A stretch of DNA of 64,000 nt from Chelydra serpentina (lineage: Eukaryota > Chordata > Testudines > Chelydridae): assembly GCA_037349315.1 (NCBI GenBank), contig JBAIAC010000027.1, positions 22,546,501 through 22,610,500 of the forward strand. The letters are read 5' to 3'. The notes under the pieces are model-generated. The model worked only from the letters and a program-made list of their open reading frames with translations. It was not told where the DNA came from and searched no databases. How positions within the stretch are numbered: the first letter of the stretch is position 1; every line of letters starts with the position of its first letter. Positions 34,421 to 45,480 of the stretch are shown here, in pieces. A program made the position numbers and the translations under genes.

Positions 34421-35705
34421 CCATCATTTTTGATATATAGCTGAGATTATGTTTTCCAATGTGCATTACTTTGCATTTATAAACACTGAATTTCAACTGC
34501 CATTTTGTCACCCAGTCACGCAGTTTTGGGAGATCCCTTTGTAGCTCTTCGCAGTCTGCTTTGGACTTAACTATCTTGAGTAATTTTGTATCATCTGCAC
34601 ATTTTGCCACCTCACTGTTTACCCCTTTTTCCAGACCATTTACTAATACATTGAACAGCTCTGGTCCCAGGACAGACCCCTGGGAGACACCACTATTTAC
34701 CTCTCTCCATTCTGAAAACTGTCCATTTATTCCTATCCTTTATTTTCTATCTTTTAACCCTTTACTGATCCGTGAGAGGACCTTCCCTCTTATCCCATGA
34801 CTGCTTACTTCGCTTAAAAGCCTTTGGTGAGGGAACTTGTCAAAGGCTTTCTGAAAGTCCAAGTACACTATATTCACTGGATCACCCTTCTCCATGTGTG
34901 TTGAGCCCCTCAAAGAATTCTAGCAGATTGGTGAGGCCTGATTTCCCTTTACAAAAGCTGTTTTGACTCTTTCCCCAACAAATCGTGTTCATCCATGTGT
35001 TTAATAATACTATAGTTTCAACCAATTTGCCTGGTTCTGAAGTCAGGCTTACTGGCCTGTGATTGCCAGGATCACCTCTGGAGCCTTTTTAAAAAATTGA
35101 TGTCACATTAGCTCTCCTCCAGTCATCTAGGACAGAGCCTGATTTAAGCGATAGGTTACATACCAGTTAGTGGTTCTACAATTTTGCATTTGAGTTGCTT
35201 CAGAACTTTTGGGTGATACCATCTGGTCCTGGTGACTTATTACTATTTAATTTATCAATTTGTTCCAAAACCTCCTCTCTTGACACCTCAATCTGGGACA
35301 GTTGCTCAGATTTGTCACCTAAAAAGAATGGCTCAGGTGTGGGAATCTCCTTCACATCCTCTGCAGTGAAGCAAAGAATTCATATAGCTTCTCCAACAAC
35401 CTTATCTTCCTTAAGTGCTCCTTGAGCACCTTGATCATCCAGTGGCCCCACTGATTGTTTGGCAGGCTTCCTGCTTCTGGTGCACTTAAACATTTATTTG
35501 CGGTTAGCTTTTGTGTCTTTTTGCTAGTTGCTCTTCAGATTCTTTTTTGGCCTGCCTAATTATACTTTTACACTTGACGTGCCAGAGTTTATGCTCCTGG
35601 CCTCTAACCACCTTTTCTACTTTCATGTTTAGCCATGGTGACACTTTCTTGGTTCTCTTACTATGTTTTTTAATATGGGATACATGTTTAATTTGAGCCT
35701 CTCAA

Positions 35706-36302
35706 CCTCTGTTCAAATCCCTGGGAGTTGAAACAGGCCATATTACCAACCCCGTTGATATCCCAGATGTGGTGATAAGCTTCTGGTCCTAGCATCTCAC
35801 TCAGTGTCCAGGCCACAAGAGGTAGGGGTCTCCTGTTCTCAGCCCTCAGCCTGGACTGATACATCTGAATGGACTATTGAAGAGCTCTGCCTGTGAGGAA
35901 GATACAGGCCTGTCAGTCACTTGGGAAGGCCATTGAGTAGTAAAACAGCGGTGACGTTGGTGAGCCATTCCCATCACTGCGGGTGGCCCCTGTTTCTTGT
36001 GTGTAAAAAGGAGGATCACCAGTTCTTGGGCCGGCTTCCATGGCATAAGTGACAGGTCCATGCCCAGCGCACAAGATATTGTGATCAGGGAGAAGCCTGC
36101 CTCTGTCATTCCACGTGGACTGTACTGATTCAGGGGGTTGCTTTGGGGTCCTAAAAGTGTCAGTGATTGTGTGTGCGTGCGGTGATTTATATGTATTTTT
36201 GGCCATATTCTCAGAGGGTGTAAACTGGTGTAACCCTGTTGTAGGCAGTGGAGCTGTGACGATCCACTCCAGCAGAGGTACTATAATAGGTACTATAATT
36301 AT
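35706..36302. other. Intron 10, unassigned
   Basis: I recognise no feature. Confidence 0.35.
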
Positions 36303-36478
36303 GGGGAGAGGGATAGCTCAGTGGTTTGAGAATTGGCCTGCTAAACCCAGGGTTGTGAGTTCAATCCTTGAGGGGGCCATTTAGGAATCTGGGGCAAAAA
36401 TTGGGGATTGGTCCTGCTTTGAGCAGGGGGTTGGACTAGATGACCTCCTAAGGTCCCTTCCAACCCTGAGATTCTATG
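36303..36478 (+). mobile_element. tRNA-derived SINE with CR1-like tail
   Basis: The copy is complete: GGGATAGCTCAGTGGTTTGA (A-box region), GGGTTGTGAGTTCAATCC (B-box region), AAAAATTGGGGATTGGTCC body and CR1-like tail ending ATTCTATGAG. It lies in sense in intron 10. Confidence 0.93.
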
Positions 36479-36544
36479 AGTTGCCCTTGCTCAGTACAGC
36501 ATCCTCCATGCTTGGGTCTCGCAGACTGTACAAACACGGCACTT

Positions 36545-36660
36545 GGGATTGTCATCCCCATCTGGCCGCTGAGACAAAGGGAGCTAAAGTGACTTGTCCA
36601 AAGTCACGCCATGAATCTGTTCCCAACTAGGAATAAAAGCCAGGTCCCCTGATCGACAAT
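36545..36660 (-). mobile_element. MIR-like SINE fragment
   Basis: CTGAGACAAAGGGAGCTAAA and GTGACTTGTCCAAAGTCACG, with the following AGGTCCCCTGA, match the MIR core in minus orientation. It is diverged from the consensus. Confidence 0.65.
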
Positions 36661-37189
36661 CCTGTACATGAACCCGGCCCTGAGCATCTCAAAGGGAGGG
36701 AATTGTTTAATCTCTGTCAGAGTCTTCCTTGGTTCTCAGAATAGCAGCTCTTGGAACACCCGAGATGATCTCAATCTCTTCTGCCAGAAGGAAGTCCAGC
36801 TACAATTGTGGGCAGGGGCAGGAGCAGGTGCCAGAGAAGACCAAAACTACATAGTCATTCCAACCTCACGTCCCTCCCCTCCCAGAAGGAGATCTAATGC
36901 TGCTTGGAGATGGAAGGTTGATACCACCGATATATATAGACCTTTGCTGCTTTATTGGCTCCTCTGAACAACTGAAGATAATTGTGGAGTGGGCGTGAAC
37001 AGAAGAAGCCATAATTCCTTTCAAGTCTAGAACCAAAGACTGCTGCAGCCCCCTCTTTTTGTCCACCTGGAGGTGTTCATGCTGCATAATGTACTCCCAG
37101 ATTCAGTGAGGCACCCCATTCAGGTCTCCATGTGCCCAAAGCCCAGATCCAGACCGATTCAGTAGCATATGATGGTACTAGTTGGATTA
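36661..37189. other. Intron 10, unassigned
   Basis: I recognise no feature. Confidence 0.35.
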
Positions 37190-40100
37190 CTAGAAGGAGC
37201 TTTCAGGATCCTGGGTGGAAAGAGGCAGGAGTCATGGCAGGAGCTTGGGAGCCAGGAACTGAAGCCAGGGGTCAGAGTCAGTATCCCTGTCAAGAGTCAA
37301 GCCAAGGGTCAGGGACGGAGTCAGGAATTCGGCTGAAGGTCAATACCAGGTATCAGGGTCTGTGTTGGAGTTCCAAGGGTTGATCAGGATTCAGAATCCA
37401 AGTCGGAGCTGAGGTCAGTACTAAGAGTTCAGGAACAGAGAAGCGAGGCAGTTGTGGCAACGAACCAGGATCCACATTGTTAACTGGACACTTCTTGGCA
37501 TGCGCCATGGGCTTATATAGGATCAAGGAGCCAATCAGGGATCACCAAGACAACTCTCAGTAGTATCACTTAGGGCGGAACTTCCTGTGGCCATCTCTGC
37601 AGATTGCAGGTCGCAGAGAGTGGCCAGGTTACAGCTGCCACCAGCTGGCCGTGTGAGGCTATTGGTTGCCTGATAGCCCTGCAGGCCCAGCTTCAAGTGC
37701 CTCCGATCCTTACATTACCTCCCACCCTCTTTGGGTGCTTCCTGCTGAGCCAGGTTTGTCTGGGTGGTCTGCATGGAAGGCCGCCATGAGATTGGGAGCT
37801 GGGACGCTGGCTCCCAGGATCACTCCTCAGAGCCATAACCTCCCCAGTCAATTAGATACCTGAAGGATACGTTTCATTTTAGAATCCAGTATTTTGTGGA
37901 TCACATGTTCATTATGACCCTGGACCTGCACTGGTGGGGAGGTAGTTGTGTTTGATGCACAAAGGGGTTGGGATGTATGGCATTAATAGAGACATATGAA
38001 ACACTGGAAGTCAGCTGCCTTGGTCTGGGTTCCTGGGTGATATGTGATGGTAAAATTAAAGCCTGTGAAGAATAGGGCCCATCAAAGCTGTCTTTGGCTG
38101 AGCGCCTTTGCCCTGTGGAGATACTCTGAGTTTTTATGATCTGTGTAAACCTGTATCAGGCACCTTCAAGGCAGTGGCACCATTCATCAAAGGCAGCCTG
38201 GATTGCTGGAAGTTCCTTATTTAAAATCTAATGATTTTATTCTGCCAGAGTGAGTTTCTGGGTGTAATAGGCACAGGGGAGCAATTGCTGTTGGGGGCCC
38301 ATATCTTTGGGAAAATGTTGACCCAATTGCTTCATTAGATATATCAATCTCAAGGACAAAGGCCCATGTGTGGTTGGAATGGATCAGGTTTGGAGCACTG
38401 GTGAAGGCCATCTTGAGTTGACTGAACACCTGTTGAGTCTCTGGAGACCAGGTGAAGGAGCTGTGTTTGCAGAGAAGCGCTGTCAATGGGGCTATTCAGT
38501 CTGAGAATCCAGGAATAAAGACGTGCCTATAAAAATTAGCAAACCCAGGGAGCGTTGCAGCTCCTTGATGTTCTGGGGGACCTCCCAAGACTGAACAGCA
38601 TTCACCTTTCCAGGATCCATTCGGAGGCCTTCAGGGGACAAGATGTAACCTAAGAACTCCATGGATGCTGATCGAAGGTGCACTTGGAGCTGTGCATATA
38701 GATCATGCCAGCAGAATTGATCCAGGACTGACTGGACATGTTGAATGTACTGCTCATGGCTTTCCAACAAGATGAATATATCATCAAGGTAGACTAAGAC
38801 ATAGTGATCTAGGATGTCACAAATACCTTGTTCGCAAACTGCTGGAATGTTGCTGGAGCGTTTGTAAGACCAAATGGCATTTGTAGTGGCCAGACCAGGT
38901 TCAAAAGTCTGTTTTCCACTCATCCACTGCACGGATCTGCACCAGGTTATAGGCTCCTCACAGGCTGAGATTGGTAAACATCTGGGCTGATCATACACAG
39001 TCCTACAATTCCAGAATGAGTGGGAGAGGATACCGGTTTCTGATGGTTTACCTGGTTGAGGGCCCAGTAATCTGTGCACAAAAAGAACTGGGGCCCCAGC
39101 AGGGGAAGTGGAGGGATGGATAATCCCCTAGACATAGGATCACAGGGTGGCTATCTCCAGCTCTGACATGGCATAGAGGCGACCAAAAGATATCTTGGCC
39201 CCAGGTTGCAGCTCAGTTGTCACAGTGCGGTGGTAGGACATCAGCGTTCTTCTCAAAAACATCCGCATAGTCACGGCACTTAGCAGGAAAAGCAGGAGTC
39301 AGCTTGGATGGTGGAACACAGCTGGGCCACACCCTGGTCCTGAGGGCATCTCTGGGGCGACCTGGATTTGGCCTGAAGGAGTGTATCTTGAAGCCAAGAC
39401 TCGTCTGTTGGTGCATTCAGACATTCTGCTCATGCCAAAGGACATGCAGGTCATGAGTGGCCAGCCATAAGGTGATGAGAATTATGGGGAAGTGGGGCGA
39501 GCCAATCATTCTGAACCATAGGATTTCTTCATGGTCCTGGATAACAACTTCCAGGGGCACAGTTTCCAGAGTTACTGGGCCAGGACAGGTGTGAGCCATT
39601 TATAGCCTCTATGAGGTTGGGGGCTGTTTTTGCTGCCCCAGGATGCCCAAGGCTTGTGCCACATCAGCGTCTGTAAAAATGACCGTAGCCCTGGAGTCCA
39701 CGAGTGCCGCTGTGGGGAATTTGTTTGGGGCTTCTCTGGGATATGCCCGAAAACCTGGATTTGCAAGTACGGTGAGGGTTGCTGTGCCTTGTCTGTGGTT
39801 TGGGAAGATGTGGGCAGCCAGCGGGATGTATAGCCCAGGGCCCACCCATGCTGGCAGACATCTCTGGGCCTGTGTGTGGTCATTCCTGTCTTTTTCTGGG
39901 TGAGAGCCTGCCAGGGACAGCTGGCGAGAGTATGGCCAGACTCTCCAGTAGAAATACTGGGTGGTGCTTCCTTTCCTTCGGGGTCACGTGATGATGGGCT
40001 GCACCAATTTGCTTGGTTTCTGAGACCAGCTTGGAGATGGGAACTTGGGACCATCAGCTAGGAAGCAACGCAGTCCCCTTCCTTTCTTCACTTCGCTCGT

Positions 40101-40790
40101 GCAAATTGTTGTCAGTGCAGATGGTGAGGCCAGCTAAGTCACCTAGACGGGTCAGCATCTCCACGTGAGCTAGCTCACCTTTGATCTCTTCGCATGATCC
40201 TCACCAGAATTGGTAGAGCTGGGCCCCTTTGTTCCACTCTGTATCGGAGAGGAGCCACCTACAGTGGGTGGCCAAGGAGGCGCGTGGTCCCTGCCCTTGC
40301 TGTAGTTTTTGCAGGCCTGCCTCAGCCAACCGAGCGTGATGGGGGTCATCAAAAATAGAGAAGGCCCGGAGGAAGGTTTCCCAGTATGACAGTGTCTGTC
40401 GTTCTAGTAGAGGTAAAGCCCAATCCAGTGTCTCCCTCGACAGGAGAGTAGTTATGAGTCCCACTTTGGCCTGGTCAGTGGGGTAGAAGTGGGGGTGGAG
40501 CAGATAACGTTGGTTTAGGAACCTGCTGAAGTTTTGGCAGACTCTGGGCCGGCCTTCTCCATGGGTTATGTGGGGGTCCAGGCAAACTCTCAGAATCCAG
40601 GGCGGAGGTAGGCAGAACTAGTGACAACAGCTTGGGAGCCAGGAACGGAAGGAAGGGGTCAGAGCCAGTATCGGTGTAAAAAACAAGCTGAGGTCCAAGT
40701 CAGCAGTCAAGCCAAGGGTCAGGGACAGTCAGGAATCGGGCTGATGGTCAATACCAGGTATCGGGGTCCGTGTTGGGGTTATGACCATCC
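37190..40790 (-). mobile_element. Decayed Ty3/gypsy chromovirus-like retrotransposon
   Basis: Minus-strand pieces occur in the standard order: gag-like (40201-40464), an aspartic-protease-like stretch (about 39600-39750, with a DSRA in place of DSGA), an ADVFEKNADVLPPH linker (39213-39416), RT with VYLDDIF and FLGYILSPEGLRMDPGKV (38492-39079), RNase H start (38217-38486), then a chromodomain-like tail (about 37740-37900). Most of the integrase core is missing. A polypurine tract precedes TGTAAGG at 37714, the start of the 3' LTR. About 170 bp of LTR is repeated at 37210-37375 and 40585-40785. Many stops and shifts make it non-functional. Confidence 0.82.
38492..39079 (-). pseudogene. Ty3/gypsy reverse transcriptase fragment
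   Basis: This is the best-preserved pol segment of the decayed element. The catalytic YLDD box and the downstream FLGYILSPEGL block are intact, while upstream RT motifs are in another frame (CTDYWALNQV near 39080). It is not a host gene. Confidence 0.8.
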
Positions 40791-40977
40791 AATCCCGGTA
40801 ACACACAAAAAATCACATGCCCTATGTAGCTCACCAGAGCTTTCCCTCATGCCCTGTGCTGCCCAATTGTAGGCTATGGAGTAGCAAGAGGAAGCTTTAT
40901 TTGGCCGCAGTACAGAGTGTGAACTGTGACGGGCTCCGCGGGGTGCAGCCTGTGTTTCTTCCTCTTTTGCCTCCTAG
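40791..40977. other. Intron 10, 3' end
   Basis: This is a short stretch up to the acceptor, with a pyrimidine tract TTTCTTCCTCTTTTGCCTCC and then TAG. Confidence 0.6.
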
Positions 40978-41077
40978 CAAGCTGACGCGGGAAAGTGGGA
41001 CAGATTTCCCCATCCCAGCTCTCCCAGCAGTGCCGGATTCTGAGACGGAGAAACTCATTCGGGAGAAGGACGAAGAG
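40978..41077 (+). CDS. SEPTIN4: SEPTIN4 exon 11
   Basis: This exon encodes (N)KLTRESGTDFPIPALPAVPD, SETEKLIREKDEE, linking the G domain to the C-terminal helix. It restores the frame from exon 10 after a 13.6-kb intron. The donor is GAG|GTGAGT, phase 0. Confidence 0.96.
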
Positions 41078-42197
41078 GTGAGTGCTGGGCCAGGGACTCT
41101 GTCTCCTGCCAGGGGCTGCACCGGAGCCATCCCCGCATGTGGGCGGCCTGGCTAGAACTGAGAGCTGCGCTCTCTCCCCCTCCCCGCATGCAATTGCGCT
41201 GGGCTCTGCTCCCCTCGCGCTGCATGGCAGCACAGACAGCCTGCAGCAGGTTCCCTGCTTTGCATATTTCCACTCCCCTCCCACAGAATCCAGCTCCATG
41301 CACAGCGCACAGCTGCCCACTGCCCTTTGGCCTCCTGCAGCCATTGCCGCCTCCGTGGGTCTCCCCTTGGCTCTGCATTCTTTTCCCCCAGAGGAATTAG
41401 CTCTGTCCATGGTGCTAACCGGCCCGTTTCCCTGCTCTCGCTGGCTGTGGCACACCCCGAGGCTGGCATCCTCTGCACATTCCAGGGACCTGCTCCCCTC
41501 TGCCAGCTCAGGACTGAAGACATGCGCTAAAGCCAGACTGGGTTTAGGGGGAGGGATAGCTCAGTGGTTTGAGCATTGGCCTGCTAAACCCAGGGTTGTG
41601 AGTTCAGTCCTTGAGGGGGCCATTTAGGGATCTGGGGCAAAAATTGGGGATTGGTCCTGCTTTGAGCAGGGGGTTGGACTAGATGACCTCCTAAGGTCCC
41701 TTCCAACCCTGAGATTCTATGATTCTATGGCCTGGACCCCTTCCACATCACCAGCCCCTCCTTCCTCGCTGCATTGCCCTAATTAACTCCTGCCACTGGA
41801 GTTTCCAGGTGAAACGCCTTTCTCTGTATTCCCAAGGCTTTGCCTAGCCATGCTGGGCCTGCTCCTTGCCCCAGCACCCTGCACCATCATTCTCCCTTAG
41901 TGCAGGTGGAACGTTCAGACTGGGCAGCATTGAACAGCCTCTGCACTCTGTGCACAGGTATAAAAGAGCCGGCCGAGTGTGAGGCGGGGGAGAATCAGGC
42001 CCTACAGTGATAGAGGATGAGTCTTCTGTGCTGTAACTCCTGCTGGCTGGCACAAGGGAGCACAGCGGTTATGTCCCAGCTGGCACTGCCATGGGGAAGC
42101 TCACAGCGCTGCAGTCCCAGTCTCTGAAGCAGAACATTGAGGGCCCAGGCAGTGAGCTGCGGGGAGCTGGCCCTCACATGCGTTTCTCCCATTTCAG
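41078..42197. other. Intron 11
   Basis: The intron contains a SINE at 41546-41729. Otherwise nothing is recognised. It ends TCCCATTTCAG. Confidence 0.5.
41546..41729 (+). mobile_element. tRNA-derived SINE with CR1-like tail
   Basis: This is a full-length copy close to the others: AGCTCAGTGGTTTGAGCATT and GTTGTGAGTTCAGTCC promoter blocks, with tail ending GATTCTATGATTCTATG. It is in sense in intron 11, the shortest intron to carry one. Confidence 0.94.
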
Positions 42198-42257
42198 TTG
42201 CGGCGGATGCAGGAGATGCTGCAGAAGATCCAGAGACAGATGAAGGACTCCCACTAG
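42198..42257 (+). CDS. SEPTIN4: SEPTIN4 exon 12 (C-terminal coiled coil, stop)
   Basis: This exon encodes LRRMQEMLQKIQRQMKDSH and a TAG at 42255-42257. Leu/Met spacing fits a short coiled coil, as in SEPTIN4. The acceptor is TTTCAG|TTG. Confidence 0.96.
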   Translation: MRRMQEMLQKIQRQMKDSH

Positions 42258-42455
42258 CCACCACCACATTCCCCTCCAGCTCCTGCCCCATTCAGACCAG
42301 AAATGTTTACATCTAACCCCGGCCATCAAAGCCAGCTATGCTACTCGGTACCAACAACGCACCTAGCACCTTAAGCTGATGCAATACGCCTTATTATGGA
42401 CCCTCGCTGCGCTTTCCTCAGCGACCTACAGGAAATAAAGGCTGATCCGCACCAG
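42258..42455 (+). terminator. SEPTIN4: SEPTIN4 3' UTR with poly(A) signal
   Basis: AATAAA lies at 42434-42439, 177 bases past the stop. A TG-poor but C-rich region follows. The true cleavage site cannot be placed from sequence alone, so the end is approximate. Confidence 0.75.
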
Positions 42456-44940
42456 AGCTTCTGCAGCCACCCTCCCCATGCCTACCTGGCTTGGACTTAG
42501 CCTGCTTCCTTGGCCAGGCTCCTGCAAACCCAGCCTTGCCCACCTGCGGCTGCAGGCAGTGCTTCCCCGTGGTCTGACTGAGACAGGCCCAGCCCCTGCG
42601 CTGCTTCCCTCGTGTTGAATGTGTGCAGCCTCTCTTAGCCAGAGCCGCCTGTCTGTGTGCAGAGCCGCCTGTCTGTGTGCAGAGCCGCCTGTCTGTGTGC
42701 AGAGCTCCCCCCCGCACAGTGCCGAGTTTCACACCTTTTCCCCTCAAGGCTCCGGCACAGTCGAGCCCCAGAGCACAGGGCTGGGACATGGCTGCTGGGT
42801 GCAGCGCAGTGGCCATGGCCGTGTGCCCATACAACTCCCCAGCAGCGTGAGGAGCCAGTGAAGTCAGCATTTTCCAGTTGTTCCAGAGCAAAACGCTCAG
42901 TCCCCAAGGCAGCCTGTGGCCTGGCAGCTCATGCTGCAGGGAGCTCTGCTCTGCTCCCAACAAAGCATGAGCTGCTCCCCTAGAGCCCTGCCCAGGCAGA
43001 GCCGGTGTGCGGGGTATCAACGCAGCAAGTGAAGGGGGGGTTGTAGCAGAGGTTGCACGCCCCTGTTAGCGTCAGTCTAGCTAGCGTGGGTAACGACGGC
43101 AGCATGGGCGAAAACCCTCCCAGGACGCTGGGTCCATACTTCAGTTAGCTTCACTATGGTAACCCGCCCTCGCTAGGTTACAACTAGTGTGGGGCTGCAT
43201 CCCCAAGCCACAATCACACACCACTTGCTGGGTGCCTGTGGCCTCCGTGAGCCCTCTCCCCCAGCCACCAGCTGAAAGCCACCCTCAGGGACCTGCCCAG
43301 GTCTCGGGACTGGGGAGCCGCGTTCTGTGCTCTCCTACATGTGCTACGCTAGCGAGGCCAGTGGGCGCCACGCCTGGCACTCAGAGAAGAGTGTGGCCCA
43401 ATGGCTCCTGTGGGAGAGGATCAGAGACGATAGCAAGTCCCAGTGCCACAGAACCCGTGTCCCATGGTGGTAAATACGCTCAGGAACTCACCTTCCTCGG
43501 GGGACTGGATGTCAGGATCCTCCAGTGCCCCCTGTCTGCTCCCACACCAGGCACTCCCCCAGCCAGGCAGCGCGAGACGGAGCCGAGCAGTGGGAGCAGT
43601 GCTGTATGTGCGAGCACAGGGCTGGTGCTGCACTGCTCACACATGCACACGCACTGCGGGGCCCTGGCCTGGCACAGGTGCCTATGACACATACAGCAGG
43701 CACCAGGTCCCCTCCTGGCCCGTGCACACACACTCTCCTGGGAGCTGGGTGAGCGGGGCAGGAAGGCAGCGTTTCATTGTGAGTTGTACATGGCAGTGCA
43801 AAAGGAGATCTCTAGGCCCCCCCAGAAATCCCCTGGCCAGGCAAGTTGCTGCTCTGTGCCGTTTCAGCTAGTGTCCTTGGGTGAGCCTCCATTGGCCACG
43901 CTGGAGACTAAGGCCCCATTTCCAGTCTCCCAAGTGCTGCACACCAGTCCAAGGACACAACAGCTGACAGCTCCCTGGAACCCCCCTTGCTGATCACGGA
44001 CTCCACCTTGCAAGGAGCATGACTAGCAAACTGGTGGGTGAGGCCACAGACTCACAATGTCCAGAGCGGATTTCCCAGCATCACTGCAAAGAACAGGAAC
44101 CAAGCCCTGGATGAGCTCACCCTCCCAGCCAGCTCTGACAAGGTGGGGCCTGGAGACTGGCCAAACCATTTCAAGGACAGAAACAGCTTTCTTCTAGCCG
44201 CAGCCAGACCCCCCACTCTCAGTGTCTTCTGCACTGTCTCGCAAAGTTTCCTACTAAATATCACTCACAAACCCAATGGAAAACCCCTTTGTTTGCCTCA
44301 GTCCAGATTGGAGACCTGCCTCAATGTTTTCATGGCGCTTCTACCCCCTACAACTGACTTCTCGGCATGTGCCCAGAGAGCATTCCTCGTTCAGATGGTT
44401 GGTATTTCTATCCTCCTGGGACACCACACATGGAGAAACCAGTTTGAATAAAATAGACTGACTTGAACCTTTGCCCAAAACTTGAACCAAACCTTTCTAG
44501 GGCTTTCCATGCTTGCTTGGCTGCCTGCATTCTGACCCAAAACAGAGGATGTTAAAGAATGGAGAGGTGCATTGTCCTGACAGCATCTCCAGCCCAGCAA
44601 AGCAAAAACCAGAAAGCTCCTGAGGAAGCTGGTTCTTGTGAGTCATCCACCCCAACTTTGCAGACTCACTAGGTTCAAGGTAGTTTGGATAAATTGTGAG
44701 AAGCTTCCACCCTTTGGGGTGTGTCACTTTGGGGTGCAGTCCAGGTCCTTGAGGTGTTCCCATCACTTTCTCTGTATCCTGCCTCTGTCAGATGATGACC
44801 AATGCCATCTGGATTCTTGTGAGTGTCCCTGTGTCACGTCAGTCTCCATGTGCAGGCCCTGCACCAACTGCTGTCTCTGCTTCAGCATCCCGTTAGCAAA
44901 GAGTTCTGGGTCCTCCCTTGGGAGGAACCTACTTTTTCTT
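42456..44940. other. Intergenic DNA downstream of SEPTIN4
   Basis: There is no supported gene. A 20-bp unit (CAGAGCCGCCTGTCTGTGTG) is repeated three times at 42640-42699. A stretch at about 43060-43190 (TAGCTAGCGTGGGTAACGAC) vaguely resembles a DNA-element remnant. Confidence 0.45.
42640..42699. repeat. 20-bp tandem repeat, 3 copies
   Basis: Three perfect copies of a 20-bp unit lie head to tail. Confidence 0.9.
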
Positions 44941-45480
44941 AGAATCAGAGAATCTCAGGGTCGGAAGAGACCTCAGGAGGTCATCTAGTCCAACCCCCTG
45001 CTCAAAGCAGGACCAAACCCAACTAGATCATCCCAGCCAGGGCTTTGTCAAGCCCGGCCTTAAAAACCTCTAAGGAAGGAGATTCCACCACCTCCCTAGG
45101 GAACCCATTCCAGTGCTTCACCACCCTACTAGTGAAATCGTTTTTCCTAATATTCAACCTAAACCTCCCCCACTGCAACTTGAGACCATTCCTCCTTGTT
45201 CTGTCATCTGCCACCCCTGGGAAAAGCCTAGCTCCAACCGCTTTGGAACCCCCCTTCAGATAGTTGAAGGCTGCTAACAAATCCCCCCTCACTCTTGTCT
45301 TCTGCAGACTAAATAACCCCAGTTCCCTCAGCCTCTCCTCGTAAGTCATGTGCCCCAGCCCCCTGTTCATTTTCGTTGCCCTCCGCTGGACTCTCTCCAA
45401 TTTGTCCACATCGCTTCTGTAGTGGGGGGACCAAAACTGGACGCAATACTCCAGATGTGGCCTCACCAGTGTTGAATAGA
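44941..45480 (-). mobile_element. CR1 LINE, 5'-truncated
   Basis: The minus strand encodes [16 protein letters not shown] and [15 protein letters not shown] through the end of ORF2. The tail is at the low-coordinate side. It is more diverged than the other CR1 copies. Confidence 0.92.

Larger units (their letters stand above)
31592..35705 (-). mobile_element. Older CR1-clade LINE (second family), split by an LTR element
   Basis: The 3' terminus is TAAGAACAGCTATACTGGGC at 31592 and the element runs to about 35705, interrupted by 32372-34420. Minus-strand translation shows remnants of RT and flanking regions, for example CADDTKLLKIVKSKADCEEL near 34600, with many stops and shifts. The 3' end matches the + copy at 59721-60713 but differs from the common CR1 tail, so it is a separate, older family (CR1/L3-like). 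Confidence 0.82.
3052..42455 (+). other. SEPTIN4: SEPTIN4 gene (locus span, 5' end missing)
   Basis: Septin-4 is a filament-forming GTP-binding protein that assembles with other septins at membranes and on the cytoskeleton. It is known in mammals for roles in the sperm annulus and, through the ARTS isoform, in apoptosis. Eleven exons with GT-AG borders join into 1398 nt without a stop before 42255. The protein shows G1 GESGLGKS, G3 DTPG, G4 AKAD, a YPWG motif, the septin unique element and a short C-terminal coiled coil. The N-terminal signature ending SPWGKLDPYDSSE and the C-terminal EKLIREKDEELRRMQEML match SEPTIN4 rather than SEPTIN1, 2 or 5. Mammalian SEPTIN4 has about 478 residues, about 20 of them from an upstream exon, so 465 codons from exon 2 onward is the expected size. 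The start-codon exon and promoter were not identified. Numbering below calls the first recognised exon exon 2. Confidence 0.95.

Noticed and set aside
36303..36370. Functional tRNA gene
   Set aside because: Pol III promoter boxes are present but the sequence continues into a SINE body and CR1-like tail and occurs in several near-identical copies.
38492..39079. Domesticated host gene of the PEG10/RTL type
   Set aside because: The frames are broken by many stops and shifts and LTR remnants are present, so this is a dead transposon rather than a conserved gene.
42061..42120. Stray copy of the intron 6 105-bp unit in intron 11
   Set aside because: A short run (AGCTGGCACTGCCATGGGGA) resembles part of the unit, but the match is too short and imperfect to claim.
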